Notes under the pieces: model-generated
Databases searched by the model: none
Told to the model about the DNA's origin: nothing
Seen by the model: only the letters and a program-made list of their open reading frames with translations
In this document: positions 1-9,173 of the stretch, piece by piece
Layout: each line of letters opens with the position of its first letter
Position numbering within the stretch: position 1 is the first letter of the stretch
Translations under genes and position numbers: made by a program
DNA from: Alsobacter soli
GTDB taxonomy: Bacteria > Pseudomonadota > Alphaproteobacteria > Rhizobiales > Beijerinckiaceae
NCBI RefSeq assembly: GCF_003004785.1
Contig: NZ_PVZS01000012.1
Location: 62,001 to 126,000 of the forward strand
Direction of reading: 5' to 3'
DNA length: 64,000 nucleotides

Positions 1-1
1 G

Positions 2-142
2 GTCGCCAAGGCGCTGAAGGACGGCAAGCCGGTCGAGACCGTGCTCGGCCCGATCACCTTCGACCAGAAGGGCGACATCAAGGACCCGCGCTACGACATC
101 AACCGCTGGCACGACGGCAAGTACGCGGCCATCCAGCAGTAA
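2..142 (+). CDS. ABC transporter substrate-binding protein, C-terminal fragment
   Basis: The window opens inside this gene; only the last 46 residues and the TAA stop are visible. The end reads as the C-terminal lobe of a periplasmic binding protein of the branched-chain amino acid/amide type (LivK-like): a 'VLGPITFD-x-KGDI' stretch followed by a tryptophan- and lysine-containing tail is characteristic of that family. Such proteins capture amino acids or amides in the periplasm for a LivHMGF-type importer. The ligand cannot be told from this fragment. Two hairpins follow, the second looking like a terminator, so this is probably the last gene of its unit. Confidence 0.7.
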   Translation, partial: VAKALKDGKPVETVLGPITFDQKGDIKDPRYDINRWHDGKYAAIQQ

Positions 143-155
143 GGCGGGTATCGCG

Positions 156-184
156 CTCACGCCCGGGACATGCCCGGGCGTGAG
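156..184 (+). other. Perfect 12-bp inverted repeat downstream of the binding-protein gene
   Basis: A 12-bp perfect stem (156-167 with 173-184) around a 5-nt loop starts 13 bp after the stop codon. It lacks a T-run, so it may stabilise the mRNA 3' end or act together with the terminator that follows rather than terminate by itself. Confidence 0.55.
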
Positions 185-210
185 ACTTGCCATTACTGAG
201 TTAGAGCCGA

Positions 211-239
211 CGAAGCCCGGGCTGCCCGGGCTTCGTTTT
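211..239 (+). terminator. Rho-independent terminator
   Basis: An 11-bp perfect GC-rich stem (211-221 with 225-235) with a 3-nt loop is followed directly by TTTT (236-239). It separates the upstream ABC transporter unit from mutL. Confidence 0.8.
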
Positions 240-369
240 CATTGGGCGGCTCGGGCCGCGGCCTAGCCCTCCAGCGCCGGGGCTCTTATTGTCGCGGCAT
301 GTCCGGCAAGGGAATCAGCTGCCGCTTTGTCACCGCCCAGGCCCGCCTCGTGCGGGGCCTTGCCTGACC

Positions 370-2280
370 ATGGCTGTCCGCCGCCTGGATCCCGTCCTGG
401 TCGACCGCATCGCCGCTGGCGAGGTCGTGGAGCGCCCGGCCTCCGCCGTGAAGGAGCTTGTCGAGAACGCCCTCGACGCCGGCGCGAGCCGGATCGAGGT
501 GGTGCTGGAGGGCGGCGGCCGCCGCCTCATTCGCGTCGTCGACGACGGCCTGGGCATGAGCCCGGACGACCTCGACCTCGCCGTGGAGCGCCACGCAACC
601 TCGAAGCTGCCGGACGGCGACCTCTTCGCCATCGATACGCTCGGTTTCCGCGGCGAGGCGCTGCCCTCCATCGGCGCCGTCTCACGCCTCTCCATCGCGA
701 CCCGCCAAGCCGGCGCGCCGCATGGGATCTCCATCCTGGTGGACGCCGGCCTCAAGCACCCGGTCCGCCCCGCCGCCCTCGACCGTGGCACGCGCGTCGA
801 GATCGCCGACCTGTTTTTCGCCACGCCCGCCCGGCTCAAGTTCCTCAAGACGGACCGCGCCGAAGCCCAGGCCGTCGCCGACATGTTGAAGCGGCTCGCC
901 ATGGCCAACCCCGGCGTGCGCTTCGAATTGGGAGGGGAGGGCGCCCCGGCCCTCGACTACCCGGCCGCCCCCGGCGATCCCGCGGCCGCGCTGGCCCAGC
1001 GCCTCGCCCAGGTGATGGGCCGCGACTTCGTCGACAACGCCGTGCCGGTGGACGCCTGGCGCGAGGAGGCGCGGCTGACCGGCCTCGCCGGCCTGCCCAC
1101 CGCGCATCGGCCCACGGCCGCCGCGGTCCACCTTTTCGTCAACGGCCGCCCGGTGCGCGACAAGCTGCTGCTCGGCGCGGTGAAGGGCGCCTACGCCGAC
1201 GTCGTGCCCACGGGCCGTCATCCGGCCCTGGCGCTCTTCGTCACGTGTCCGCCGCGGCTCGTGGACGTGAACGTTCACCCCGGCAAGAGCGAAGTCCGCT
1301 TCCGCGACCCCGGGCTGATCCGCGGTCTCGTGGTCGGGGCCCTCAAGCAGGCCATCGCGGACGCCGGCTACCGCGCCTCCAACACGGTCGGCGCTGCGAC
1401 CATCGACGCCTTGCGGGCTCACACGGGCGCCCAGCCGGCCCGCTCCTGGTTCTCCGGCCGCGAGCCGGCGCGCAACGCCAACTGGGACTGGCGCGCCAGC
1501 CCGGCCGCGCCTGCCGAGCCGGGCGGTCGCCCCCTCGATGTCGGGACGGCTTCTGTCGCCGGCTACCCCCAGCCGAGCGCGCCCGCCGCTGCCCCTGCCT
1601 TCGGCTTCGCCGAAGCCGCCCAGGCCGCCTTTGCAGCCCTCGCCGATCCGGTCGCCGACGCCCGCGCCGCCGAAGCGGCGCCGGGGCCCGACCTCCTGGC
1701 CCGCCCCCTCGGCGCGGCCCGCGCGCAGTTGCACGACACCTACATCGTCGCCCAGACGCAGGACGGGGTGGTCATCGTCGACCAGCACGCCGCCCACGAG
1801 CGGCTTGTCTACGAGCGCCTGAAGGCCGAGCGCGCGGCCCAGGGCGTCGCCCGCCAGATGTTGCTGATCCCCGCCGTCGTGGACCTCGACCCCGTGGAAG
1901 TCGACCGCTTAACCGAGAAGGCGGACCTGCTCGCCTCCCTTGGTCTGGTGATCGAGCCGTTCGGCCCGGGCGCGATCGCCGTCAGCGAAGTCCCGGCCGC
2001 GCTGGCCAGCGCTGACGTGCCGGCGCTCGTCCGCGACCTCGCCGATTCCCTGGAGGAATGGGGAAGCGCCCTGGCCCTGGAGGACCGCCTCGACCACGTG
2101 CTGGCGACCTTCGCCTGCCACCATTCCGTCCGCGCCGGCCGCCGCATGAAGCCGGAGGAAATGAACGCCCTCCTGCGCGAGATGGAGGCCACGCCCCTCT
2201 CCGGCCAGTGCAACCACGGCAGGCCGACCTACGTGGAGCTCAAGCTGGCTGACATCGAAAGGCTGTTCGGGAGGCGGTAG
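370..2280 (+). CDS. mutL: DNA mismatch repair protein MutL
   Basis: MutL couples MutS mismatch recognition to strand incision. The 636-residue product has a GHKL ATPase N-terminus: ENALDAG (about 32-38), DDGLGM (58-63) and GFRGEAL (92-98). A proline/alanine-rich linker leads to a C-terminal dimerisation domain. That domain carries a DQHA-x2-E-x4-E motif (near residue 472), the metal-binding signature of MutL proteins that nick DNA themselves, and a CNHGRP box near the end (CPHGRP is usual). The ATG at 370 was chosen because homology begins directly after it; the frame stays open back to 289 but that extension does not look like MutL. Monocistronic, with a palindromic repeat behind it. Confidence 0.95.
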   Translation: MAVRRLDPVLVDRIAAGEVVERPASAVKELVENALDAGASRIEVVLEGGGRRLIRVVDDGLGMSPDDLDLAVERHATSKLPDGDLFAIDTLGFRGEALPSIGAVSRLSIATRQAGAPHGISILVDAGLKHPVRPAALDRGTRVEIADLFFATPARLKFLKTDRAEAQAVADMLKRLAMANPGVRFELGGEGAPALDYPAAPGDPAAALAQRLAQVMGRDFVDNAVPVDAWREEARLTGLAGLPTAHRPTAAAVHLFVNGRPVRDKLLLGAVKGAYADVVPTGRHPALALFVTCPPRLVDVNVHPGKSEVRFRDPGLIRGLVVGALKQAIADAGYRASNTVGAATIDALRAHTGAQPARSWFSGREPARNANWDWRASPAAPAEPGGRPLDVGTASVAGYPQPSAPAAAPAFGFAEAAQAAFAALADPVADARAAEAAPGPDLLARPLGAARAQLHDTYIVAQTQDGVVIVDQHAAHERLVYERLKAERAAQGVARQMLLIPAVVDLDPVEVDRLTEKADLLASLGLVIEPFGPGAIAVSEVPAALASADVPALVRDLADSLEEWGSALALEDRLDHVLATFACHHSVRAGRRMKPEEMNALLREMEATPLSGQCNHGRPTYVELKLADIERLFGRR

Positions 2281-2322
2281 AAGACTGTTGCGTCCGTCTT
2301 GATCGGGCGGGCCACCTGCCGC

Positions 2323-2468
2323 TGTCATTCCCGGCCGGAGCCGCGAAGCGGCGGAGGGGAAGGGGATCCAGGGGCCACGCGCGCCACCTTGCCTTTGTCC
2401 GGAACACAGAAATGGGACCCAGTCTCCTGGATCCCCTTCCCGGCGCTTCGCGCCGCCGGGGATGACGG
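2323..2468. repeat. Family B palindromic repeat, copy B1
   Basis: A long imperfect palindrome fills the gap between mutL and rsmD. Outer arms are GTCATTCCCGGC and GCCGGGGATGAC; inner parts carry GGGGATCCAGG and CTGGATCCCC. Each arm holds a further small hairpin around CGCGAAGCG or CTTCGCG. Closely related to copies at 6554-6691, 38627-38670 and 59951-60063. It lies between convergent genes and could serve as a bidirectional terminator or mRNA end structure. Confidence 0.8.
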
Positions 2469-2480
2469 CGGACGGAGCAT

Positions 2481-3035
2481 TTAGCCCAGCTTCGTGAACA
2501 CCACCTGCGTGTCGCCGTATTCCCGCCGGTCCAGCTCTTGAAACCCCTCCGGCAGCGAGAACTCCGCCCCGGCGGCCTCTTCCACCACAACCAGCGCCTC
2601 GGGCTTGAGCCAGCCCCCTTCGCGCGCCGAGGCGAGCGCCAGGGGCGCATAGCCGCGGCCGTAGGGCGGGTCGCAGAACACGAGCCCGAACGGCTGGTTC
2701 GGGTGCGCAGGGCCGAGCTTCGTGGCGTCGCGACGAAACACCTTGCTGACCCCAGCGGCGCCGAGCGCCTCGATGTTGGCCTTGGTCAGCCCGCGACCCT
2801 CGGCCGAGTCGTCCACGAACAGCGCATAGGCGGCCCCGCGTGACAGCGCTTCCAGCCCCATGGCCCCCGTGCCGGCGAAGAGGTCCAGCACGCGCGCGCC
2901 CGGCACGGGATCGTCATAGGCGTGGGCGACGATGTTGAAGATCGTCTCGCGCAACCGGTCGGACGTCGGCCGCACAGCCTGCGTCTTGGGGCCGGTCAGC
3001 GACCGGCCCTTGAACCGCCCCCCGACGATCCGCAT
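2481..3035 (-). CDS. rsmD: 16S rRNA (guanine(966)-N2)-methyltransferase RsmD
   Basis: RsmD methylates G966 of 16S rRNA in the assembled 30S head, using S-adenosylmethionine. The 184-residue protein is of normal family length. It opens with the conserved MRIVGG-x-FKGR segment, has the SAM-binding DLFAGTGAMGLEALSRGA loop (about residues 50-67) and the catalytic DPPYG motif (about 121-125). The start is an ATG 3 bp after the stop of the pseudouridine synthase gene, so both RNA modification genes are almost certainly one transcript. Confidence 0.93.
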   Translation of the reverse strand: MRIVGGRFKGRSLTGPKTQAVRPTSDRLRETIFNIVAHAYDDPVPGARVLDLFAGTGAMGLEALSRGAAYALFVDDSAEGRGLTKANIEALGAAGVSKVFRRDATKLGPAHPNQPFGLVFCDPPYGRGYAPLALASAREGGWLKPEALVVVEEAAGAEFSLPEGFQELDRREYGDTQVVFTKLG

Positions 3036-3038
3036 CGC

Positions 3039-5111
3039 TTACCCCTCGCGCGGACGCCGCGGCGGACGCCCGCCGCCGCCAGGACGCGAGCCGCCAGGAC
3101 GCGAGCCGCCCGGACCGCCCCGGCCGCCGCCCGGCTTGCCGCCGCGGGGCTTGAAGCCGCCCTCGGCACGGTCGGCCCGTCCCTTGAAGCCGCCAGCCGC
3201 GCGCTCGCCGCGCGGCTTGAAGCCCTCGCCACGGTCCTCGCGCGGCTTGAACGACCGCGGCTTGCGCGCGCCGCCTTCGCCTTCGGCGCGGCGGCTCTCG
3301 AACCAGAGGTTCTGCTTGGGCTTTCCTTCGCCGCCGCCGCCGTCGTCCCGCGGCCCGCGGCTTTCGAACCGCTTGCCACCGGCCGGGCGCTCGCCTCGGC
3401 CCTTGCCGCCGAACCCCCGCCCCTCGCCGCGCTCGCCTTCGGTGCGACCCCGGAAGGGACGCTCGCCCCCTGCGCGCGCTGGGCGCTCGCTCCGCTCGGC
3501 TCGGTCACGCACGGGCCGGTCGCCCCGGTCGCGCATGGGCCGGTCAGCCGCCGCCCGACGCGGGCGGCGCTCGCCTTCAGGCGCGCGCTCGGCGAGCTCC
3601 GGCGCCGCCTTGATGCGCTCCACCTTCACGGCGCGGCCCTTCGGGTCGGTCACCTTGCCGACACGCTCCCGCGGCTTGTCGGCGCTTTCCTGGCGCGCCA
3701 GCTTCGGGTCCGCGCCCCGGCGCGGGATCTTCCCCTTCGGGGCCTGGGCCTCGGCGTCCTCGGCCCGCCAAATGCTGGTCAGCGGCTCCATGGGATGCCG
3801 CCGCTTGGGACGGGGCGCCTCTTCCTCGGCCTCCGCCCGTCCACGCCCGCGGCGTTCGTCCCGGTCCTCGCCCCACGCGGGGGGCTCGTCGCGGCCGCGG
3901 CGCCGCGGCCGGTCGTCGCCGCTCACGCCCGCGCCGCGGATGATCTTGGCCGTCGGGCGGAAATCGTCCTCGTCGTACACGAACACCGGGGCGTCGAAGT
4001 CCGCCTCTGCCTGCGCGGCGAGCTCGGGGCCGAGCTGGTCCTGCAGCACGCGCGTCGTGATTTCCTCCGCTGCGCCCTCCGGCAGGTCGCCCAGCTGGAA
4101 CGGCCCGAAGGAGAGGCGGATCAGCCGGTTCACCTGCAGGCCCAGGTGCTCCAGGATCTTCTTGACCTCGCGGTTCTTGCCCTCGCGCAGACCCAGCGTC
4201 AGCCAGGCGTTGTCGCCCTGCGAGCGGTCCAGCGTGGCCTCGACCGGCCCGTAATGGATGCCTTCCACGGTGACGCCGTCGCGCAGCGCGTCGAGCTGCG
4301 GCTGGGTGATCTCCCCGAAGGCGCGCACGCGGTAGCGCCGCAGCCAGCCGGTCTCCGGCAATTCCAGCACGCGCGCCAGCCCGCCGTCGTTGGTGAGCAG
4401 CAGAAGGCCCTCGGTGTTGATGTCGAGCCGACCGATGGTCACCACGCGCGGCAGCCCCGGCGGGAGCGCCTCGAACACCGTGGTGCGGCCTTCAGGGTCG
4501 CGCGCCGTCGTCACCACGCCGCGAGGCTTGTGGTACATGAAGAGGCGCGTGCGCTCGCGGCTCGGCAGCGGCGCGCCATCCACCAGGATCTTGTCCTTGG
4601 AGGAGACGTCCAGGGCCGGGCTCGTCAGCGTGACGCCGTTGACTTCGACGCGTCCGGCCTCGATCCAGGCCTCCGCGTCCCGGCGCGAACAGAGGCCCGC
4701 GCGAGCGATCACCTTGGCGATGCGCTCGGAAAATTCGGTGCGCGGCTTGGCGACCTTCTCGCCAGCCGCAGCCGCCTTGGGGCGCGTCCGGGTCCGGTCC
4801 TCGCGCCGGGAGCGGCCTTCGCCGAAGCTTTCGCGCTCGCCAGTCGGACGCTTGCCCCGGAAGGGCCGGTCCCCCTCGTCGCGCCGCGGCCGCTCGGACC
4901 GCGCCGGGCGATCGCCGCCGAAGCGCTTGGCGCGCGGCTCGTCGCCTTCGCGGCGCGGGCCGCGAGAGGGCCGTTCATCGCCGCCGCGGCCCCTGGCCGG
5001 CCGGTCTCCGCCGCGGGCGCCGAAAGTCTTGCCGGCGCCGCCCCGTGCGCCGCCCTTGCCCGGAGGCCGGCCTTTGCCGCCGCCGCCACGATCGTTGGTT
5101 CTGTCGCTCAT
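3039..5111 (-). CDS. RluB/RsuA-family pseudouridine synthase with very long disordered tails
   Basis: The core (about residues 127-375) is a standard RsuA/RluB/RluE-type enzyme: an S4 RNA-binding domain (SERIAKVIARAGLCSRRDAE region, 128-175) followed by a synthase domain whose catalytic aspartate lies in GRLDINTEGL (Asp230). This class isomerises one uridine in 23S or 16S rRNA; RluB, acting on 23S U2605, is the usual assignment in this order. The core is flanked by about 125 N-terminal and about 310 C-terminal residues dominated by R, G, D, E and P, giving 690 residues where 240-300 is normal for enterobacterial members. The chosen ATG starts the RGG-rich tail; upstream in-frame codons to 5186 run into the tadA promoter gap. 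Confidence 0.85.
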   Translation of the reverse strand: MSDRTNDRGGGGKGRPPGKGGARGGAGKTFGARGGDRPARGRGGDERPSRGPRREGDEPRAKRFGGDRPARSERPRRDEGDRPFRGKRPTGERESFGEGRSRREDRTRTRPKAAAAGEKVAKPRTEFSERIAKVIARAGLCSRRDAEAWIEAGRVEVNGVTLTSPALDVSSKDKILVDGAPLPSRERTRLFMYHKPRGVVTTARDPEGRTTVFEALPPGLPRVVTIGRLDINTEGLLLLTNDGGLARVLELPETGWLRRYRVRAFGEITQPQLDALRDGVTVEGIHYGPVEATLDRSQGDNAWLTLGLREGKNREVKKILEHLGLQVNRLIRLSFGPFQLGDLPEGAAEEITTRVLQDQLGPELAAQAEADFDAPVFVYDEDDFRPTAKIIRGAGVSGDDRPRRRGRDEPPAWGEDRDERRGRGRAEAEEEAPRPKRRHPMEPLTSIWRAEDAEAQAPKGKIPRRGADPKLARQESADKPRERVGKVTDPKGRAVKVERIKAAPELAERAPEGERRPRRAAADRPMRDRGDRPVRDRAERSERPARAGGERPFRGRTEGERGEGRGFGGKGRGERPAGGKRFESRGPRDDGGGGEGKPKQNLWFESRRAEGEGGARKPRSFKPREDRGEGFKPRGERAAGGFKGRADRAEGGFKPRGGKPGGGRGGPGGSRPGGSRPGGGGRPPRRPREG

Positions 5112-5201
5112 GTCGCGCTGATAGAGCATTTCCGGGGGAAGTGGTATCGACATCTCGGAATAAATGAGAGGCCGCCAGCGTTGCAATCACGTCCCCACCC
5201 C

Positions 5202-5630
5202 ATGGCCGAGGCCCTGAGGCAGGCGGAGGCCGCCGCCGCGCGGGGCGAGGTGCCTGTGGGCGCCGTGGTGGTGAAGGACGGCGCCATCCTGGCGGCGGCC
5301 GGCAACCGCACCCTGGCCGACCGCGACCCCTCGGCCCACGCCGAAATGCTGGCCATTCGCGAGGCCGCCGCGAAGCTTGGCTCGGAGCGCCTCGTCGGCT
5401 GCGACCTCTATGTCACCCTGGAGCCCTGCCCCATGTGCGCCGGCGTCATCTCCTTCGCGCGCATCCGGCGGCTCTATTTCGGCGCCGGCGACCCCAAGGG
5501 CGGCGCGGTGGAGCATGGCGTCCGGCTATTCGGCTCGCCGACCTGCCACCACGCCCCGGAGGTCTACGGCGGCATCCGCGAGAGCGAGGCCGCCGCGCTG
5601 CTCAGGGCCTTCTTCGCCGGGCGGCGCTGA
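5202..5630 (+). CDS. tadA: tRNA-specific adenosine deaminase TadA
   Basis: TadA deaminates A34 of tRNA-Arg(ACG) to inosine. The 142-residue product is the usual size. Zinc and catalytic residues are visible: HAE (His46, Glu48) and PCPMC (Cys76, Cys79). The ATG at 5202 places the conserved RQAEAAAARGEVPVGAVVV segment at the N-terminus. It is divergent from the pseudouridine synthase gene across a 90-bp shared promoter gap, and its 3' end overlaps the convergent lipase gene by 29 bp. Confidence 0.93.
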   Translation: MAEALRQAEAAAARGEVPVGAVVVKDGAILAAAGNRTLADRDPSAHAEMLAIREAAAKLGSERLVGCDLYVTLEPCPMCAGVISFARIRRLYFGAGDPKGGAVEHGVRLFGSPTCHHAPEVYGGIRESEAAALLRAFFAGRR

Positions 5631-6477
5631 CCCGTGCGGGCGGCGCCAGCAGCGCCTCCAGGTCGCGCTTGAGCTGGTCCTTGGCCGGCTCCGCCGCCTG
5701 CAGGATCGCCTTGGCCCTGAAGAAGTCGAGTCCCCGGAACCCGTCCACGAGCGGCCGCACCAGGATGTCCGGCGCCCGCGCCTTCAGCTTCTCGGCCACG
5801 ATGGCCCCCTGCATGATCTGCGACGCGCCCAGCATGGCCTCGAACGCCTCCGGCGCCGCCTTAACCTCGGTCGCAGGCCCGCCCGTGACGTCCACGGCGA
5901 TCACGGCCATGTCCGGCCCGTCGAGCCCTTCGAAGGGCAGCGGATTGACGGCCCCCCCGTCGATATAGACCCGGCTCCCTGCCGCGACCGGCCGCACCAG
6001 GCCCGGAACCGCCATCGAAGCCGCCACCGCCGTCACCAGCGGGCCGCTGGCGAACCGGTGTTCGCAGCGTCCGAAATAGTCCGTCGCAACCGCCTGGAAT
6101 GGAAGTTCGAGCTCCTCGATCGTGTCCGGCACCGCGTCCGGCCAGAACAGGTCGAGCATCTTCTCGCCGTCGATCAGCACTGGGTTGCTGAAGCTGGAGA
6201 ACAGGTCAGTGAGCCTGCCCACCCTGGCCTGCAGCAGCCGCGCCATCACCTGCGCACGGTCCCTCAGCCGCGAGACCGCGTGGGCGCGCAGGTCCTTGCC
6301 GGAAAGCCCCGCCGCATAGGCGGCGCCCACGATCGCCCCGATCGACGTGCCCGCGATGGCGGCCGGCCGCACGCCGAGCTCGTCCAGGGCCTCCAGGATG
6401 GCGATGTGCGCCAGCCCGCGCGCGCCGCCGCCTCCCAGAGCGAGGGCGATGCGGGGCGAAGAGGATGGGTGCGTCAT
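5602..6477 (-). CDS. Patatin-like phospholipase, RssA/NTE type
   Basis: A 291-residue patatin-domain serine hydrolase, predicted to be a lipid acyl hydrolase. It shows the glycine-rich oxyanion loop GGGGARG (about 15-21), the nucleophile elbow GTSIG (Ser45) and the catalytic Asp in IDGGAVNPLP. No signal peptide is evident, so it probably acts on the cytoplasmic face of the membrane. The substrate is not known. The start is the ATG at 6477; reading further upstream gives low-complexity sequence and runs into the palindromic repeat. Confidence 0.85.
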   Translation of the reverse strand: MTHPSSSPRIALALGGGGARGLAHIAILEALDELGVRPAAIAGTSIGAIVGAAYAAGLSGKDLRAHAVSRLRDRAQVMARLLQARVGRLTDLFSSFSNPVLIDGEKMLDLFWPDAVPDTIEELELPFQAVATDYFGRCEHRFASGPLVTAVAASMAVPGLVRPVAAGSRVYIDGGAVNPLPFEGLDGPDMAVIAVDVTGGPATEVKAAPEAFEAMLGASQIMQGAIVAEKLKARAPDILVRPLVDGFRGLDFFRAKAILQAAEPAKDQLKRDLEALLAPPARVSAARRRRP

Positions 6478-6553
6478 GGGCGGGAGCATAGCGCAGCGCG
6501 GGCGCGGGGGAATGCGCCCAGGCCGCGCGGCGCGGAATGGCCCAGCCTTTCCG

Positions 6554-6691
6554 CCGTCATCCCCGGCCGGAGCCGCGAAGCGGCGGAGGGGAAGGGGATC
6601 CAGGGGCCGCGCGCCGGGCCCGACCGGGTCAGTAAATCGCTCGTGGTCTCTTGGATCCCCTTCCCGGCGCTTCGCGCCGCCGGGGATGACG
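6554..6691. repeat. Family B palindromic repeat, copy B2
   Basis: Nearly the same arms as B1: CCGTCATCCCCGGCC at the left and GCCGGGGATGACG at the right, with the same inner GGGGATCCAGG and TGGATCCCC segments. It fills the gap between gshA (stop at 6692) and the lipase promoter; the gshA stop codon abuts the right arm. Confidence 0.8.
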
Positions 6692-8059
6692 CTACAGAAC
6701 GTTCGTCTCGAACACCGGCTCCACCGAGCCGCCCCATTCGCCCGCATAGCGCTCCAGCAGCACGTCCGCCCGGGTGCGACCCGTCTCGACGATCTCCTGC
6801 AGCGGCGCGAGGTAGGCTGTCTCGTCCTGCCCGCCCTCGACCTTGGCGCGGCGCTTGAGGCCTTCCGTCGAGATGGCCAGCACGTCGCGCGCCAGTTCGC
6901 GCACGGTGCGGCCGCGGAACGGCGCCGCCAGCGCCTGCCGGGGAACGGCGTCACGCAGGGCCTGCCGCTCCTCGTCCGTCCAGTCCTTCACCAGCTGCCA
7001 TGCCTGGTCCAGCGCGCCGGCGTCATACATCAGGCCGACCCAGAAGGCGGGCAGCGCCACCACCATGTCCGACGTGCCCATGTCGGCGCCGCGCATCTCC
7101 AGGTAGCGCTTCAACCGCGCCTCGGGGAACAGCGTGGAGAGGTGGTTCGCCCAGTCCGAGATGGTGGCCCGCTCGCCCGGCAACTGCGGCAGCTTGCCGT
7201 CCAGCAGGTCGCGGAAGGATGCGCCGGCCACGTCGTGGTAATGGTCGCCGCGCTTCACGAAATACATCGGCACGTCGAGCGCATAGTCGACATAGCGCTC
7301 GAAGCCCATGCCGTCCCCGAACACGAACGGGATCATGCCGGCCCGGTTGTTGTCCGTGTCGCGCCAGATCTCCGAGCGCATCGACTTGAACCCGTTCGGC
7401 TTGCCCTCCGTGAACGGCGAGTTGGCGAACAGCGCCGTCGCCACGGGCTGCAGCGCGACGGCGACGCGGATCTTGCGCGTCATGTCCGCCTCGGAGGCGA
7501 AGTCGAGGTTCACCTGCACCGTGGAGGTGCGGAACATCATGTCCAGCCCGCGCGAGCCGACGGTCGGCATGTAGCGCCTCATGATGCCGTAGCGCTGCTT
7601 CGGCATCACCGGCGTTTCGGCGCGGGTCCAGGTCGGGCTGTGCCCCAGCCCGAGGAAGCGGATGCCGAAATGCGCGGCCACCGCGTCCAGGGCGTCGAGG
7701 TGCTGGGCGAGCTCGGAGCGGGTCTCGTGCAGGGTCGCCACCGGCGCGCCGGACAACTCGAACTGGCCGCCCGGCTCCAGCGAGATCGCGCCGCCGCCCA
7801 GAGGGTCGGCCAGCCCGATAATGGCCTCGCCGTCCATGATCGGCTCCCAGCCGATCCGCGCCTGCAGGCCCTCCAGGATGGCCCGGATGCCACGCGGGCC
7901 GTCATAGGGCACGGGCGCGTGGTCGTAGGCGTAGAAGCCGAACTTCTCGTGCTCCGTCCCGAGCCGGAAATCCGACTCAGGCTTGCACCCTTTTTCGAAC
8001 CAGGCGACCAGTTCGGCGCGGCTTTCGATCGGCGTCGGGTCGGACTGGTCACGGGCCAT
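6692..8059 (-). CDS. gshA: Glutamate-cysteine ligase
   Basis: Catalyses the first step of glutathione synthesis, ATP-dependent joining of glutamate and cysteine. The 455-residue protein is the proteobacterial/plant-type ligase, recognisable by GTEHEKFGF (about 34-42), the LEPGGQFELSG segment and the MMFRTSTVQVNLDF stretch. Length fits the family. The ATG at 8059 is taken because conserved sequence (SRAELVAWFEKGCKP) starts shortly after; an upstream open extension to 8119 has no family features. It is transcribed alone. Confidence 0.93.
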   Translation of the reverse strand: MARDQSDPTPIESRAELVAWFEKGCKPESDFRLGTEHEKFGFYAYDHAPVPYDGPRGIRAILEGLQARIGWEPIMDGEAIIGLADPLGGGAISLEPGGQFELSGAPVATLHETRSELAQHLDALDAVAAHFGIRFLGLGHSPTWTRAETPVMPKQRYGIMRRYMPTVGSRGLDMMFRTSTVQVNLDFASEADMTRKIRVAVALQPVATALFANSPFTEGKPNGFKSMRSEIWRDTDNNRAGMIPFVFGDGMGFERYVDYALDVPMYFVKRGDHYHDVAGASFRDLLDGKLPQLPGERATISDWANHLSTLFPEARLKRYLEMRGADMGTSDMVVALPAFWVGLMYDAGALDQAWQLVKDWTDEERQALRDAVPRQALAAPFRGRTVRELARDVLAISTEGLKRRAKVEGGQDETAYLAPLQEIVETGRTRADVLLERYAGEWGGSVEPVFETNVL

Positions 8060-8152
8060 GCGGGGATCCTGGGCTCCGGGGGCGGGCAAGGGTCCCGTTA
8101 GATAGAGCCCGCAACGCAAAGAAGCAATGACAGCTCAGGGCTTCATCTTTGC

Positions 8153-8164
8153 GTTTGCGCAAAC
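8153..8164. promoter_or_regulatory. 12-bp perfect palindrome, possible operator
   Basis: GTTTGCGCAAAC lies about 95 bp upstream of the gshA start and about 40 bp past the stop of the DUF937 gene, both on the minus strand. A second TTGCGC occurs immediately beside it. It may be a regulator site for gshA; no regulator can be named. Confidence 0.3.
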
Positions 8165-8201
8165 TTGCGCGAAGAAGTGGCGGGCCCGCGCAAGACAAGC
8201 G

Positions 8202-9173
8202 CTAGCCGGTCCTCCCGGCCCCGCCCTCCGTGTCCTGCTTCGCCTCGCCGAGGCTTGGGCTCCACACGCCCATCAGGGCCTGCAGGTTGCGCAGGTGCTG
8301 CTGCTGGACTTCGCGGCCCGTCTCGATCATGCGCGTGAACGCGTCGAAGTTCGGCGTCGTCCCTGCGGTTGCGGCCGCCGGCTTCGGGGCTTCCGCCGGC
8401 GCCGGCTCGGGGGTCGGCTCCGGCGCGGGTGCGGCGGCCTCGGGGGCAGTCGCCGGCTCTGCCGGTGTCGCCTCTGGCGCAGGCGGCGTATCGGGCGCGG
8501 TTCTGGCGGCGGAGTCCGCGGCGCGCTCCATCATGCGCTGGAGCATCGGGCCGAGGCCGGCGGGGTCAAACATGTTCGGCTCGTCCGCCTTGGCCGCCTC
8601 CGGCTTCGGCTCCGGCTTGCCCCCCATCCATTCGCCGACGATCTCGCCCCAGTTCTCCGGGATCCCGACCGGGAACCCGGGCGCCCCTGCGGCCGGCTTG
8701 GGTTCGGGCTTGCCCGTGCCCATCGCGCCCGCGAAGGCCTCCATGGCGCTGGCGATCGCGTTGCCGAACGTCTTCCACGCGCCCCCTGTCAGCATGGCCG
8801 CCATCGCGGGCATCATCTGCTGCATCAGGGCGGCGTTGAGCCCGGTGGCCGAGGCCGCCTGAGCGGCGATCTGCTGCCCGAGTTGCGGCGAGCCGAACAG
8901 CGCGCCCATGAGTTGCTGGCCCTGTTGCAGTCCCTGCGGCGAGAAGGCCTGGAACATGGCGCCGGGCTGGCCAGGAGGGATCGACAGGGCCGCGACCAGG
9001 TAGGGCCAGGCCTGCGGGTTCTTGAGCTGCTGGCGCAGCGCGATGGTGAAGGCCGGCAGGATGGCGTCCACGGCCGCCTCGCTCTGTTCCGGCGTCAGTC
9101 CGAATTGCCGGGCGAGGTCGTTCACGGCCTGGCCTCCTTGCGCCTTCTGCATCATCTCGAACAGGTTGATCAT
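8202..9173 (-). CDS. DUF937 domain-containing protein
   Basis: Function unknown. The first about 150 residues form a DUF937 (YidB-related) helical domain: it starts INLFEMMQKAQGG, with LARQFGLTPEQ and AVDAILPAFTIAL as its repeats. A Pro/Ala/Glu-rich, probably disordered stretch (about 205-285) follows. A short C-terminal helix (DAFTRMIETGREVQQQHLRNLQALMGVW) is strongly amphipathic and may be a protein-binding element. 323 residues. The ATG at 9173 directly precedes the domain. No signal peptide or membrane segment. Confidence 0.7.
   Translation of the reverse strand: MINLFEMMQKAQGGQAVNDLARQFGLTPEQSEAAVDAILPAFTIALRQQLKNPQAWPYLVAALSIPPGQPGAMFQAFSPQGLQQGQQLMGALFGSPQLGQQIAAQAASATGLNAALMQQMMPAMAAMLTGGAWKTFGNAIASAMEAFAGAMGTGKPEPKPAAGAPGFPVGIPENWGEIVGEWMGGKPEPKPEAAKADEPNMFDPAGLGPMLQRMMERAADSAARTAPDTPPAPEATPAEPATAPEAAAPAPEPTPEPAPAEAPKPAAATAGTTPNFDAFTRMIETGREVQQQHLRNLQALMGVWSPSLGEAKQDTEGGAGRTG

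Noticed and set aside
2323-2468. Repeat copy considered as a mobile insertion sequence
   Set aside because: Too short for a transposase, no target duplication visible; at most a non-autonomous element.
2922-5630. A 902-codon open frame on the plus strand
   Set aside because: It runs antisense through the pseudouridine synthase gene; only the last 142 codons (tadA) are real. GC-rich third positions open the opposite frame.
8060-8201. A small gene in the gshA-DUF937 gap
   Set aside because: No frame with a ribosome-binding site and family features; only the short palindrome stands out.
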